This document shows, in pieces, positions 42,037 to 51,952 of a stretch of DNA of 64,000 nucleotides; position 1 is the stretch's first letter; every line of letters starts with the position of its first letter. Under the pieces are notes generated by a model. That model saw nothing but the letters and a program-made list of their open reading frames with translations, was not told the origin of the DNA and searched no databases. Origin of the DNA: a bacterium (GTDB taxonomy: Bacteria > Electryoneota > Electryoneia > Electryoneales > Electryoneaceae); NCBI GenBank assembly GCA_020444265.1, contig JAHLLH010000005.1, positions 62,001 to 126,000 on the forward strand. Reading direction: 5' to 3'. The translations under genes were made by a program, and so were the position numbers.

Positions 42037-43389
42037 GTGGCGCGTGACATCATCGCTGCCGGCGATTATGCAATTCGGACCGAGGGGAACGGGCAGCTTG
42101 TGGCCCATCTCGGAACTTGTGTCGGTGTCGCCCTCCACGACAGTGAGAACGGCATCGGAGGCGTTGCTCATTTTCTTCTCGCTGAGCCCTACGGCCCCAT
42201 CCCGACAAGCCAGACCTTTTCCTATGCTTCAAGCGGCCTGCCACTCTTTATCGACCTGTTGAAACAATCTGGTGCGGATCCGCAAAAGATGGAAGCCGTG
42301 GTCGCTGGCGGCTCCCTGGTTGGCCCGGTTTCGGACCTTGATGTGAACCTCGATATCGGTGGGCGTACCGCTGAAAAAGTGATGCAGATTCTCCACGACC
42401 ATAGCATCAAGGTCCTCCGCTCAGAAACAGGCGGCTGGCATGGCTGCCGTCTTAGTTACGAGGTTGAAACGGGTAGCTGCGACATCACCTATTTTGAGCG
42501 TGATGACAACGGTCATCATGATACCTCCTCCCTGCCTCCGCGCATGGAGGATGCCGATATCGAAGAGGCCATTGCCGCTGTCAACCCGATCCCGCAAACT
42601 GTCCTCAAGCTGATTCGGATGATTTCCGAAGGGGACTATGAGATGCGGGACATTGCGAAAAATGTGCGGCAGGATCAGGTGCTCAGTGCACGGGTTCTTA
42701 ACCTCTGCAATTCCGCCTTCTTCGCACGCCGCAGCCGTATCAGCTCCATTGACACTGCCCTTGTGCTCCTCGGGGAACGATCCTTCATCCAGATGATCCT
42801 CAGCGCCTCGGTCGAGTCCTTTTACAACGATATCCATGATGGCTATTCGCTCGTCAAAGGTGGTCTCTTTTTCCATGCCCTCGGCACAGCCATCGTCTCC
42901 GAAAAGATTGCTGCGGTAGTAAAAAAGATCGATCCGAGCATCGCGTACACCTCCGGATTATTGCACGATATTGGCAAAGTTGTCCTGGACCAGTTCATCG
43001 CACGCCGTTGGTCGATTTTTTACCGTGCCGTAAAAGATCCTTCGGTCAATCTGCTCGAGTTCGAGCGGAAACTCATGGGGGCGAACCATGTTGAGATCGG
43101 GATGCGTCTCGGCAAAGAGTGGGCGCTGCCGGACGAGCTGATCTCTGTGATCAAGAACCATCACAGACCCCTGGAAGCAGATCTCGAGCCACGGCTGGTT
43201 GCGATAGTCAGCCTCGCCGACCTTCTTATGAGCCGTTTCCAGGTCGGTCTGGAGCTTGAACGATTCTCGACGGTTGATCTCGAAGGTGTCCTTGAAGTCC
43301 TGGGGATTCAACCGGACGAGTTCCAGCAAATCGTGATGGAAATCCCATGGTCTGATTTTGGCGCGTTGCTCAGTTACGAATCCAGCTAG
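42037..43389 (+). CDS. CheD-HDOD fusion protein
   Basis: 450 residues starting with GTG, with CAGGGAGCAG upstream. Residues 1-150 are a CheD domain (chemoreceptor glutamine deamidase) with the catalytic Cys in LGTCVGVAL and His in GVAHFLL, both present. Residues 185-420 are an HDOD domain: PIPQTVLKLIRMIS, LSARVLNLCNSAFF, TALVLLGERSF and SGLLHDIGKVV. CheD normally acts with CheC in chemotaxis adaptation. HDOD proteins are signalling factors of poorly defined chemistry. No chemoreceptor or che gene is in the window, so the target is unknown. Confidence 0.92.
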   Translation: MARDIIAAGDYAIRTEGNGQLVAHLGTCVGVALHDSENGIGGVAHFLLAEPYGPIPTSQTFSYASSGLPLFIDLLKQSGADPQKMEAVVAGGSLVGPVSDLDVNLDIGGRTAEKVMQILHDHSIKVLRSETGGWHGCRLSYEVETGSCDITYFERDDNGHHDTSSLPPRMEDADIEEAIAAVNPIPQTVLKLIRMISEGDYEMRDIAKNVRQDQVLSARVLNLCNSAFFARRSRISSIDTALVLLGERSFIQMILSASVESFYNDIHDGYSLVKGGLFFHALGTAIVSEKIAAVVKKIDPSIAYTSGLLHDIGKVVLDQFIARRWSIFYRAVKDPSVNLLEFERKLMGANHVEIGMRLGKEWALPDELISVIKNHHRPLEADLEPRLVAIVSLADLLMSRFQVGLELERFSTVDLEGVLEVLGIQPDEFQQIVMEIPWSDFGALLSYESS

Positions 43390-43412
43390 GCACAAGAAGG
43401 AACCCAACCGCT

Positions 43413-43919
43413 TTGAACATCAAACATCTAAGAAAACCTCTCCGCTTCATCCTCCCCATGCTTATCGCTCTATTGCTGGCGCCTTTCTGGGGGGGCTGTG
43501 TTGCTGCTAATAAACAGATTAAGCTTGATACGGGCGATATCCCACCCGGCAAAGGGGTAGCGTTCGTCCTGGTCGCACTGACTCACACCTCCACTACCAA
43601 GCTCGATTCGCTTTACATTGGCGAGGACATTCGTATTCAACTCGACCCCAATGCATTAACACGTCTCTACCTTGAAGAGGGGTGGTATACGTTTGAAACA
43701 GGTCACCCCGGATCGGTAGCCCAGGGAGACCCGGCCTATCGAATTAACGCAGGTGAAATTGCACGATTTGCCGTCGTAGATCGCTATTCCCTGGTAGAGG
43801 ACGATTCAACGAAGCAGGACGTTAAGATTCAACCTTCACAAGTAATCCCGGTAACTCGTGAAGGATTGAACGAACTTTTGGTGCAGTCTCCCCTCCCAGT
43901 ATTACCAATATTTCCCTGA
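43413..43919 (+). CDS. Small lipoprotein of unknown function
   Basis: 168 residues. The likely start is TTG at 43413, 23 bases after the CheD-HDOD gene, with AGAAGGA upstream. A basic N-terminus and hydrophobic stretch end in FWGGC, a plausible lipobox. The mature part is a compact beta-rich domain (LYIGEDIRIQLDP, LYLEEGWYTFET) reminiscent of small carrier-type or DUF2846-like lipoprotein folds, but no family is firmly recognised. Confidence 0.7.
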   Translation: MNIKHLRKPLRFILPMLIALLLAPFWGGCVAANKQIKLDTGDIPPGKGVAFVLVALTHTSTTKLDSLYIGEDIRIQLDPNALTRLYLEEGWYTFETGHPGSVAQGDPAYRINAGEIARFAVVDRYSLVEDDSTKQDVKIQPSQVIPVTREGLNELLVQSPLPVLPIFP

Positions 43920-44065
43920 TTTTCAGCTACTTGAACAACCAGCCATACACGCTCCTCCCTACAATATCATTTTTTCGAATTTACGCTTCCCTCATTGACT
44001 GTTGATGGTGCAAATCCGAAATTTAGCGAAGCCTTAAGTTAGGGCTGCATAACGTTACCGGTTCT

Positions 44066-44084
44066 CTACCCGTTCACCGGGTAG
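44066..44084. promoter_or_regulatory. Perfect 7-bp hairpin before the TPR lipoprotein gene
   Basis: CTACCCG (44066-44072) and CGGGTAG (44078-44084) around TTCAC, 40 bases before the ATG. It could be an operator or leader hairpin. There is no T run, so a terminator is unlikely. The rest of the 43920-44123 gap shows nothing clear. Confidence 0.4.
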
Positions 44085-44123
44085 GATGATTCTGTCGTGG
44101 TAATACCATAGTGGAGGTAGTAG

Positions 44124-44957
44124 ATGAGACGTTTGGTCGCAGTGGGGCTTTTGTCCGTACTGCTCATGGTTGTCTTCGGGGGGTGCAATCTTTTCAGCTT
44201 CACCGCCCCGAGCGATTCCAGTACGGATGATAATCTTGAGGATGGCCGCGATGCCCTGCGTGATGGGGACTATGTGACTGCCATCGAAAAATTCGAAGCT
44301 GTGCTGGAGGATGATCCGAACCATGCCTTTGCGCATTGGGGACTTGCCAAAGCCTATTTCCGTCAGACCGGCTTCACCAGCATCACCGTCATGAGCGAAA
44401 TCTCCGCCTTTGATTCCGGCCAGATGCCCTTCATGACGCTGGCGAAACCTGAGGCGAACGCTCTCTATCAGGGCGCGATTAATGCCAACATACACCTGCG
44501 GGAAATCTTCGTTGGCAACGCCACTAATTCCGAATTGTACGACTCCACCATTGCACTGGATTTCACCGGAACTCTGGCGATTCAGACGATATTGACGTTC
44601 CGAGACACGGATGTCAACGACACCATCGACAGTCGTGATCTGGACATGAACGCTTTCCTGAATGGATCGGATCTTGACCTGAGTGAATGGGACCAAATTG
44701 ACCCGGCCCAGCAGGCTCAGATTGACGGCATCATCAACTCCCTGTTGGCAGACAGCGCCGGTGCCATCGCAGCCCTCGATGTTTTTATCGAATCGCTCGA
44801 CACCAGCCTCACCTCCGGGTTTGATACCGACAACCTGAGTGGTGTGCTTGAAGGCATTCTGGATGGCTTCAACGGTGAATTTGGCGGCGGAGGCAGGATC
44901 GCATCCTACGGCGGTGCCAGCACCCTTCACCACTTCAGCCAGGGAGGGTCCCGCTGA
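44124..44957 (+). CDS. TPR-containing lipoprotein
   Basis: 277 residues. The signal peptide ends in VFGGC and TGGAGGTAGTAG precedes the ATG. One clear TPR-like pair (DGRDALRDGDYVTAIEKFEAV, DPNHAFAHWGLAKAYF) lies at about 38-82, followed by an acidic helical region with several NDTIDSRD or DL-type stretches. The C-terminus is Gly-rich. The next gene starts on its stop (TGATG), so the lipoprotein probably works with that outer-membrane protein. Confidence 0.85.
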   Translation: MRRLVAVGLLSVLLMVVFGGCNLFSFTAPSDSSTDDNLEDGRDALRDGDYVTAIEKFEAVLEDDPNHAFAHWGLAKAYFRQTGFTSITVMSEISAFDSGQMPFMTLAKPEANALYQGAINANIHLREIFVGNATNSELYDSTIALDFTGTLAIQTILTFRDTDVNDTIDSRDLDMNAFLNGSDLDLSEWDQIDPAQQAQIDGIINSLLADSAGAIAALDVFIESLDTSLTSGFDTDNLSGVLEGILDGFNGEFGGGGRIASYGGASTLHHFSQGGSR

Positions 44958-46090
44958 TGAGAACTACACAAACTCTCTTTCTCGTCGTCCTCTTGCTTGT
45001 TGGAGCGGGGACCGCGCATGCACAGACATCACGGTACGGCTTTACGCAACATCTTAACGCCGCCCAAATGGGTATGGGTGGGTTGACGACAACCGTCGCA
45101 ACCAACGCTCATACTGTGATCTACAATCCTGGTATGTTGACAAGGCAGCCTTTCGCCCTTGAAATCACCATGCCGATTGGTGCTGACCTGGACATGCTCG
45201 ACATGAGCGATTTCATTAGCAACCACCAGGATGACTTCTCAGACTTCAGCAGTCTCGAACCCGAGGAACAATCTCAGTTCATCAAGGATGGCGAAGCCTT
45301 CGACAACAAGTACTACGGCTTTGATGTCGGCCCCTTCTTCGGTCTTTCCTTCAAGAACTTTGGTGTAGCTGGCTACGGCATCCTTAACGGCGACACCAAG
45401 CTGGACCTCGGCGTCCTCGCCCCCACCATCGGCCTGCGTGGCCTGGTCGAAGTCGGTGGAGCGGTTGGACTTGGAAGGACATTCGAGATCGCAGGCCGTG
45501 AGATCGGGATCGGTGTCGCGGGGCGCTTCCTTCAGCGTAGCAGCCTGCCTTCCCAACGGTTGACAGCAAGTGATGCATCCGATCCTCAGGGCATCATGGA
45601 GACGCTACAGGATGAAGCTGAAGATCCCTACTCCGGTTTCGGAATCGATGTCGGCGCGATCCACACCCTCGAACTGGGTGAACCGGGCAGCGACATCAAC
45701 CTCGATTTGGCCGCAGTAATCCAGGACTTCTACGGTTCCATCGATGGTGAATACCGTATCCCGAACCTCAAGCTTGGCGGAATGTACCACATGCCGTTCG
45801 CCGGCAATGCGTTCATCCGTCGCTGGGATGTTGGTGTCGACGTTGTCGACATCTTCAACCGTGAGGGAGTCAGCTTCTTCCAGCGAATCAACATGGGTAC
45901 GGAACTTTCCATGCTCGCCGGTCTGGTGAGTGTCCGTGGTGGCTTCCACCAGGGCTATCCGACCCTCGGCGCCGGTGTCCGTCTCGCGATCATCAAGCTA
46001 GACGTGGCCATGTACACCGAGGAAATGGGCACCTATCCCGGTCAGAACCCCTCCGATATCGTGGTGGGACAGCTTTCCTTCGGTTGGTAA
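44957..46090 (+). CDS. Outer-membrane beta-barrel protein (TraF/FadL-like)
   Basis: 377 residues. A signal peptide ends at AHAQT; the start overlaps the lipoprotein stop. The mature N-terminus (QHLNAAQMGMGGLTTTVATN followed by IYNPG) is typical of barrel families in which the start plugs the barrel, as in FadL/OmpP1 and TraF-like proteins. Strand-like alternation continues to the end VGQLSFGW, an aromatic-terminated barrel signal. Cargo is unknown. The pair with the TPR lipoprotein is followed by a terminator. Confidence 0.8.
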   Translation: MRTTQTLFLVVLLLVGAGTAHAQTSRYGFTQHLNAAQMGMGGLTTTVATNAHTVIYNPGMLTRQPFALEITMPIGADLDMLDMSDFISNHQDDFSDFSSLEPEEQSQFIKDGEAFDNKYYGFDVGPFFGLSFKNFGVAGYGILNGDTKLDLGVLAPTIGLRGLVEVGGAVGLGRTFEIAGREIGIGVAGRFLQRSSLPSQRLTASDASDPQGIMETLQDEAEDPYSGFGIDVGAIHTLELGEPGSDINLDLAAVIQDFYGSIDGEYRIPNLKLGGMYHMPFAGNAFIRRWDVGVDVVDIFNREGVSFFQRINMGTELSMLAGLVSVRGGFHQGYPTLGAGVRLAIIKLDVAMYTEEMGTYPGQNPSDIVVGQLSFGW

Positions 46091-46112
46091 GACCATGTAC
46101 CAGGAAAAACAG

Positions 46113-46140
46113 CGGGCGCCCGAATGGGCGCCCGTTTTTT
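46113..46140 (+). terminator. Rho-independent terminator
   Basis: CGGGCGCCC (46113-46121) and GGGCGCCCG (46126-46134) around GAAT, then six T. Confidence 0.95.
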
Positions 46141-46164
46141 GTATTGAACAATCTTACCGGCGGA

Positions 46165-46632
46165 TTATCCGCGTAGCTCTTCCAGCTTCGCTTTCACCTT
46201 CTCTGCGTGGCCCTTCGCACGAACGTTGTCCCAGACATGTGCAATTTTACCATCAGGGTCGATCAGGAAGGTGGACCGGACGACACCCATGTAGGTACGG
46301 CCGTAGTTTTTCTTCTCACGCCAGGCGTCATAAGCCTGCAACGTCTCTTTCTCGGTGTCAGCCAAGAGGGTAATCCCGAGATTCTGCTTCTCGATAAACC
46401 CACGGTGGCTTTTGCAGGAATCGGGAGAGACACCGAGGACGACGGCATCCATACCTTCGAAATCGGGGTTCGACTCAGTAAAGTCAATTGCCTCTATCGT
46501 ACAGCCGCTCGTATTGTCCTTCGGGTAGAAATAGAGTACCACCCACTTGCCTTTGAAATCGGCCAGGCTGATCTCTTTTTCGTCCTGGTTCAACAGGGTA
46601 AATGCTGGTGCTTTGTCGCCAACCTTCGGCAT
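46165..46632 (-). CDS. bcp: Peroxiredoxin of the Bcp/PrxQ type
   Basis: 155 residues, full family length. The thioredoxin fold has the peroxidatic Cys in PKDNTSGCTIEA and a resolving-type Cys in SPDSCKSH, 34 residues later. The enzyme reduces hydrogen and organic peroxides at the expense of thioredoxin. It lies just downstream of a flavin oxidoreductase gene on the same strand, separated by 23 bases, so the two are probably cotranscribed. This is one of three oxidative-defence functions in the 46-56 kb stretch. Confidence 0.95.
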   Translation of the reverse strand: MPKVGDKAPAFTLLNQDEKEISLADFKGKWVVLYFYPKDNTSGCTIEAIDFTESNPDFEGMDAVVLGVSPDSCKSHRGFIEKQNLGITLLADTEKETLQAYDAWREKKNYGRTYMGVVRSTFLIDPDGKIAHVWDNVRAKGHAEKVKAKLEELRG

Positions 46633-46655
46633 GACTCCTCCAGTAGTCTTTGGTA

Positions 46656-47654
46656 TCAGGAAAACTGACGCAGGATCGACTGGCCCGCTTCCATCCCGGA
46701 AATCGCGGCGCCTTCCACACGGTACCCCTGGAACCCATCACCCGCCAGCAGGCAAGTCGGGGCGCCCTTTACTGCGATGTGGCTATAGGGATGAACCTTG
46801 AGAGGTTTCGCATACTCCCAGCGAAAAACCTTCCAGTCGATCGCCGGGGCAAGCAGCAATGCTTTTGCATTGTCCAGGAGACGATTTGCGATATCCTGAT
46901 TGTCATTGTCCCAATAGTCCAAACTGAATTCGGGCACCGTCTGAATGGTCACCGCACATTTCTCGCTGATACCTTTCAGGTGGTTGTCGGCAATCCAGTC
47001 GATGTAATCGCCCGAAATCCGCAGACCACCCCATTCGGTGAGACCCGATTTTTCGGTATCGAGCACGGCCAGCAGGGTGATACATTTCGAATACTCAACC
47101 CCTTCGAGCAGCTCCTTGTCGCGTTTGTTGACCTGCAAGCCATTCTTCTCCAGCAGGTCGAGCGACTGAGGCACCGGTGCAGTAAGGATGACCGCATCCG
47201 CATTGATCGTTTCCCCGTCTGCCAGGGTCAATGTGCAGCTACGGCCTTTCACTTCCAGGCCTGTCACGTCAGCCTCGGTGCGAATCTCGAGTCCCTCTGC
47301 CAGGTCCTCAATCAAACTGCTCATACCCTCGGTACCGCAGTAGCGCGGGAATCCATCCGGGTTACTCGATCCACCGCTGATCAACTGGGAATGGAACCAG
47401 TCCTGCACGACACCATGTTCGGTCCATTGGTCGATAAGGGGCTGGAAACGTTCATCCTTAACGGTGAAGAATTGGGCACCGTGGTCAAATACTCCACCGG
47501 AAAAGGTGAGAGTGGACATTCGACCGCCGATGGTTGCTTCTCGCTCCAGCACCAACACATCCATGCCGCCTTCCCTCAGCGTGCGCGCCGCACTTAACCC
47601 GGCGATGCCCGCTCCCACGACAACACAACGACCACCCTGTTTCTTCGCTGCCAT
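46656..47654 (-). CDS. Renalase-like FAD-dependent oxidoreductase
   Basis: 332 residues from the ATG at 47654, preferred because AGAAGGGG lies upstream and the flavin fold starts right after it. VVVGAGIAGLSAARTLREGG is the dinucleotide-binding start, GGRMSTL the second FAD contact, and GDGFQGYRVEGAAISG the C-terminal FAD motif. Overall it fits the amine-oxidase/renalase-like group of NAD(P)/FAD proteins. The substrate is unknown. Confidence 0.85.
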   Translation of the reverse strand: MAAKKQGGRCVVVGAGIAGLSAARTLREGGMDVLVLEREATIGGRMSTLTFSGGVFDHGAQFFTVKDERFQPLIDQWTEHGVVQDWFHSQLISGGSSNPDGFPRYCGTEGMSSLIEDLAEGLEIRTEADVTGLEVKGRSCTLTLADGETINADAVILTAPVPQSLDLLEKNGLQVNKRDKELLEGVEYSKCITLLAVLDTEKSGLTEWGGLRISGDYIDWIADNHLKGISEKCAVTIQTVPEFSLDYWDNDNQDIANRLLDNAKALLLAPAIDWKVFRWEYAKPLKVHPYSHIAVKGAPTCLLAGDGFQGYRVEGAAISGMEAGQSILRQFS

Positions 47655-47831
47655 GAACCCCTTCTCCATCTCTCCCGGTTCAACCGGGGATTGTTCCACA
47701 GCCCCATTCCCCTGAGGATCTCTCCTGCAGGGCTGCTTCACGCAAACTACCAACCTGACCGCACGTGGACAATGTTAGAGAGGCCTTCAAAAAGCAGACA
47801 CGGAGCAAAGGATGTTTCCCGTCTGATGGAC

Positions 47832-48734
47832 TTAGCCATGCTTAAAACAGGCTACAAGTGCGCTGCTTAAAGTAGGATACTCAAATTCAAACCCATGATC
47901 TAGCAGACCTTTTGGTTGCGCTTTTTGCGAGACGAGAATCATCTCCTGTCCCATACCTCCGGGCAGCCTTGCCAACAGAAACTCAGGAATCCTCAGGAAG
48001 GCGGGACGTCCCAACACCGAGGCGAAGGTTTTGGTGAAGGTCCGGTTGGTAACCGGTTCCGGTGTGGCAACGTTCACCACTCCATCGAGGTCATCCTGTT
48101 CAAGCATGGCCTGCATCGCTCGGGTGACATCATCGATATGCACATAACTCATCCACTGCCGACCAGATCCCAGTGTCGCACCCAGCCCAAGAGCGAACAA
48201 CGGTGTGAGTGGAGCGAGGAAGCCCTCGCCATGGCTGAGGACAATCCCGAGACGTGGGTGGACAACTCGTATCCCGGCGTCACGCGCTGGTTGGGCGGCG
48301 GCTTCCCATTTTTGACATACCATCGCAAGGAAACCATTCCCCGTGCTGCTGCTCTCATCCAAAGACTCATCACCTCGATCACCGTAATAGCCAACACCGG
48401 ACGCACTGACCAGCACACGTGGACCATCGTCACCCAATAGAGCAAGGGTGCTCGCGATCAGGTGAGTGCCATCGACACGGCTGCGCAAAACTTCATCCAT
48501 GTGGCTGCGGGTCCAGAGGCCCGCGATGCTCTTCCCCGCGAGGTGAACCACGGCGTCGTATTGAGCAACGCCTTCAGAGTCGATGGTCCCTGATGCAGGA
48601 TCCCAGGCAACCTCACGATCCGGATAACGTACTTCGCGACGGACCAGTGCACCCGTCTCATGCCCCGCATGGCGTAACCGCTTCGCCAGGTGAGTGCCAA
48701 TCAACCCATGACTGCCGCTGATTAATACCTTCAT
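47832..48734 (-). CDS. TIGR01777-type epimerase-like protein (SDR superfamily)
   Basis: 300 residues. The Rossmann start ISGSHGLIGTHLAKRL, then VVHLAGKSIAGLWTRSH, SASGVGYYGDRGDE, HPRLGIVLSHGEG and SYVHIDDVTRAM are hallmark blocks of the SDR39U1/YfcH group. These are atypical SDRs without a proven substrate. It is a single gene; no sugar-nucleotide genes lie nearby. Confidence 0.93.
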   Translation of the reverse strand: MKVLISGSHGLIGTHLAKRLRHAGHETGALVRREVRYPDREVAWDPASGTIDSEGVAQYDAVVHLAGKSIAGLWTRSHMDEVLRSRVDGTHLIASTLALLGDDGPRVLVSASGVGYYGDRGDESLDESSSTGNGFLAMVCQKWEAAAQPARDAGIRVVHPRLGIVLSHGEGFLAPLTPLFALGLGATLGSGRQWMSYVHIDDVTRAMQAMLEQDDLDGVVNVATPEPVTNRTFTKTFASVLGRPAFLRIPEFLLARLPGGMGQEMILVSQKAQPKGLLDHGFEFEYPTLSSALVACFKHG

Positions 48735-48834
48735 AACCGTGACAAGACCTCGTTGTTGACCGGTGGATCAAACCACCATACCAATGTGATACACTCCTTT
48801 GACCTACTGCAAAGCGGGTACCCTTTTAGCACGT

Positions 48835-48867
48835 AACGCCTCCCCAAATCGTTCCTGGGGAGGCGTT
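48835..48867 (-). terminator. Hairpin at the end of cydAB
   Basis: AACGCCTCCCC (48835-48845) pairs perfectly with GGGGAGGCGTT (48857-48867). The T run is on the plus strand (TTTTGTT), although the only gene that could end here is cydB on the minus strand, so orientation is uncertain. Confidence 0.55.
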
Positions 48868-48892
48868 TTGTTCCAGCGGGCCAACATGGCTT

Positions 48893-49921
48893 CTAATAGC
48901 TCATATTGTCCATCTTCACTTTACCACGGAAAATCCAGTAAATACTCACTGTATACGCCAGCACCAGCGGCATCCCGATCAAGGCGATGTTCAGCATGAT
49001 CTTCAACGTTTTGACAGAAGAAGCCGCATTGAATGCTGTCAAGCTGTATTCCGGGTTTGGATTCGAATGAATCAAATCCGGAAACATCCCGATGCCGAAG
49101 AGTGCCATCAGCGCCACCATTGCCAAACAGGAAGAGAGAAACGCACGGAATTCCCGACCATGATGAATCTCACGGGGGATGTTGGCAATCGCGAGGATGT
49201 TCAGCAGTGGTACGAAGAAGAGCAGGGGATTCTGCTTGAAAGGCTCAGTCATGTTCGGGACAAAGAGCAGAGTGGCCAGTGTGGTTATCGCGTACATCAG
49301 GAAGAAGAAGATCATCGTGGGACGGATCCAGCTTCGGATCAGCTCGTTCAGCTCCCCTTCTGTCTTCATGACGAGGTAAATGGCACCGTGCATCATGAAA
49401 AGGGCGACGGTTGTCACTCCGACAATCAACGCATACGGATTGAGCTGCGCCATCACACTACCGTGGTAGATACCATTCTCTGTTAACGGGACTCCGTAGG
49501 CGATGTTGCCCAACGCCACACCAATCAGCAGGGAAGCAACGATACTCGATACGGCGAACGCTCCATCCCAGAAGGCACGCCATCGTGTGCCTTCCTGCTT
49601 ACTGCGGACATCAATCGAAACCGCGCGGAAGATGAGCATAAACAGCAGCAGAATGAAGGCGGTGTAGAAGCCGGAAAAGGCGGTTGCGTACACCTCCGGG
49701 AAGGCGGCGAACAGCGCGCCACCGCCTGTCACCAACCAGACCTCATTGCCATCCCATACCGGTCCGATGGCGTTGAGCAGGGTTCGACGATGGACATCCT
49801 TCTTCGTAAAGAGGTGCAGGGCTCCGGTCCCGAGATCAAAACCATCCAGGATGGCATAGCCTGTGAAGAGGACGCCAACCAGGATGTACCAGGTGACGTG
49901 GATGGATTCCATGCCGTTCAT
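48893..49921 (-). CDS. cydB: Cytochrome bd quinol oxidase subunit II
   Basis: 342 residues with about eight or nine membrane helices. Family blocks: [54 protein letters not shown], and [12 protein letters not shown] at the end. It forms the structural half of the bd oxidase with CydA and overlaps cydA by four bases (ATGA). No small cydX-like ORF is evident between cydB and the hairpin downstream. Confidence 0.96.
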   Translation of the reverse strand: MNGMESIHVTWYILVGVLFTGYAILDGFDLGTGALHLFTKKDVHRRTLLNAIGPVWDGNEVWLVTGGGALFAAFPEVYATAFSGFYTAFILLLFMLIFRAVSIDVRSKQEGTRWRAFWDGAFAVSSIVASLLIGVALGNIAYGVPLTENGIYHGSVMAQLNPYALIVGVTTVALFMMHGAIYLVMKTEGELNELIRSWIRPTMIFFFLMYAITTLATLLFVPNMTEPFKQNPLLFFVPLLNILAIANIPREIHHGREFRAFLSSCLAMVALMALFGIGMFPDLIHSNPNPEYSLTAFNAASSVKTLKIMLNIALIGMPLVLAYTVSIYWIFRGKVKMDNMSY

Positions 49922-51264
49922 GCTCGCCTCCCATGTTCCAGCAGATCCTCCTCAAGCGGGCCGTGCTTAATCTTCTGGTCGAGCAGGTAGATGAAGAGGA
50001 CAAACAATCCGATATAGACGATTGTGAAGAGAATCAGCGAGCCGAGTACCTGCTGCGCGTTGATTACTTCACTCAAGCCCTCGCTGGTTCGCATCAGGCC
50101 ATAGACAATCCAGGGTTGCCGCCCAATCTCCGCGGCAGCCCAGCCAATCTGGTTGGCAAATTGCGGCAATAGCACGGAGAAGACATAAATCCACATCAAC
50201 CAGGCATGTTTAAATAAGATTCCCTTCCAGAGCAGGAGTACCCCCCCAACCGCCAGCAGGATCAGCAACATCCCGATGGCAACCATGGCATGGTAGAGCT
50301 GGAAGGTGGCCTGCACCGGGGGACGGTCCTCCTCCGGGAAAGCATGCAACCCGGTGATCGGGGCATCCGTATCGCCGTGAACCAGCCAGCTTAGCATCCC
50401 GGGGATGGTGATGCCGTAAACGGTTTCGTTCTCCTCGTCCACATAGCCGATCACCGTCAGCCCAGCGGGCTCCCCATCTTCGTAAATACCTTCGAATGCC
50501 GCCAGTTTGGCCGGTTGAGTGCGCGCGAGAGTTTCTGCACTCGAGTGGCCGGTCACAAGCTGCCCGAGGCTGGCAATGGCCGCGACAATCAGGGCAATCT
50601 TGATCGAGTTGCGTGCAAAGTTCTGGTGCTTCTTTTTCAGCAGATAGTAGGCCGAAACCGAGATAACAAAAAAGGCGCCCGCCTGCCATGCGCCCATGAT
50701 CGTATGGCTCAAGCGGTCAATGCTGCTCGGATTAAGCACCATCGCCCAGAAGTCGGTTATCTCGGCGCGCATGCCGTTGGCGGTTTCAACAATGTGATAA
50801 CCGGCAGGAGTCTGCATCCAGGAATTGGCGACAACAATCCAGACTGCACTGAAATGGGCACCGAGGGCAACCATAATGGTCGCAAAGAAGTGCATCCCCG
50901 GCTTCACCTTATCCCAGCCGAAAAGCAGAATTGCTAGGAACCCAGATTCGAGGAAGAAGGCGAAAATCCCTTCCGCTGCTAAGGCTGAACCAAAAACATC
51001 CCCGACAAACCGGCTGTAGGCCGCCCAATTGGTGCCAAACTCAAACTCCATCACGATCCCGGTTGCTACCCCGATCGCGAACGTAAGGCCGAAAATGCGC
51101 ACCCAGAATTTGGTCATCTGCTGAAAAAGAGGGTTACGAGTCTTGAGGTACAATCCTTCCATAATAACAAGGATGACCCCAAGCCCGATGCTTAGAGGGG
51201 GGTAGATGTAGTGGAATCCAATCGTTACAGCAAATTGGATCCTGGACAGTAGAGCAACATCCAT
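49918..51264 (-). CDS. cydA: Cytochrome bd quinol oxidase subunit I
   Basis: 448 residues with nine predicted membrane helices. Haem ligands are visible: the N-terminal His in [13 protein letters not shown], the His in LSHTIMGAW and the Met in [17 protein letters not shown] ends the conserved core. The quinol loop ([20 protein letters not shown]) is short compared with the E. coli long-Q-loop form. The enzyme reduces oxygen to water with quinol at high affinity and can protect an otherwise anaerobic respiration. No obvious promoter was seen in the 277 bases upstream. Confidence 0.96.
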   Translation of the reverse strand: MDVALLSRIQFAVTIGFHYIYPPLSIGLGVILVIMEGLYLKTRNPLFQQMTKFWVRIFGLTFAIGVATGIVMEFEFGTNWAAYSRFVGDVFGSALAAEGIFAFFLESGFLAILLFGWDKVKPGMHFFATIMVALGAHFSAVWIVVANSWMQTPAGYHIVETANGMRAEITDFWAMVLNPSSIDRLSHTIMGAWQAGAFFVISVSAYYLLKKKHQNFARNSIKIALIVAAIASLGQLVTGHSSAETLARTQPAKLAAFEGIYEDGEPAGLTVIGYVDEENETVYGITIPGMLSWLVHGDTDAPITGLHAFPEEDRPPVQATFQLYHAMVAIGMLLILLAVGGVLLLWKGILFKHAWLMWIYVFSVLLPQFANQIGWAAAEIGRQPWIVYGLMRTSEGLSEVINAQQVLGSLILFTIVYIGLFVLFIYLLDQKIKHGPLEEDLLEHGRRA

Positions 51265-51541
51265 GGCTGCCTCATGTGAAAGGAGCCGACCGCTCCGGGG
51301 CTGCTGAGCAAGGTCCCGCCCCCACGGTCCACTCCGAGTTTGCCCAATATTTCACAAAGCCAACTTGAAAAGATGCCGTGGCTGGCTTACAGCACGGCCG
51401 CTTCAATCGGTTCGATGCATCACCTGGTCAGGTGTTGTTTCGTGATAGAAAGTACACTCTCACGCCTCAGTTTGCCATACCTAACTCTCGAGACGGGTAG
51501 TGCAGTAAGGGGGGGCAATACACTCCAAACAGATCTTTTCT

Positions 51542-51910
51542 TTACCGGACTTTGGATTTGTTTTCTGCCATTCGAGCCTTGACCAATCGTTCGACCAGGT
51601 TGTCCGGCAGCGTGTTGTCCGGTTTGAAGTGCAACGTCGTCTTTGATACTTCCCAGTTTTTGAAGGCGAACCGGAAAGAATCCATCACCGTCTGGCTCAT
51701 AATATGAAGGGCGAGCTTGTTGTCCTGTGCTGACAGGGCAAGGAGACCCTTGCCATCCACCTTGAATGTGGGAACATCGAAGCTCAACACCTCCTCGATC
51801 TCATCAGGTGCACTGCGGTGAATCATCTCACGGATGGCCTGCAATGCTGCCCGCTGATTCCCTGGCAGAGTTGCGAGATACTCATCAACCGTGGTCGGGT
51901 CCTTCGCCAT
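51542..51910 (-). CDS. DUF1801 family protein
   Basis: 122 residues from the ATG at 51910, with TTGGAGT upstream. A single DUF1801 (YdhG-like) domain: TVDEYLATLPGNQRAALQAI, DEIEEVLSFDVPTFKV, LHIMSQ and the C-terminal LVERLVKARMAENK. Members have been related to frataxin-like folds, but the function is unsettled. A second DUF1801 gene lies 42 bases upstream, and the two share only family-level similarity. Confidence 0.88.
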   Translation of the reverse strand: MAKDPTTVDEYLATLPGNQRAALQAIREMIHRSAPDEIEEVLSFDVPTFKVDGKGLLALSAQDNKLALHIMSQTVMDSFRFAFKNWEVSKTTLHFKPDNTLPDNLVERLVKARMAENKSKVR

Positions 51911-51952
51911 ATCGTACTCCAAAATCGGAAACCGAAACGTCTATCTCGCCAA

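Noticed and set aside
44039-44052. TTAGGGCTGCATAA, similar to the cytochrome operator
   Set aside because: The second half does not match and no -35 lies 4 bases downstream.
46650-47597. 315-codon antisense frame in the flavin oxidoreductase gene
   Set aside because: Minus-strand frame has the FAD motifs; this one has none.
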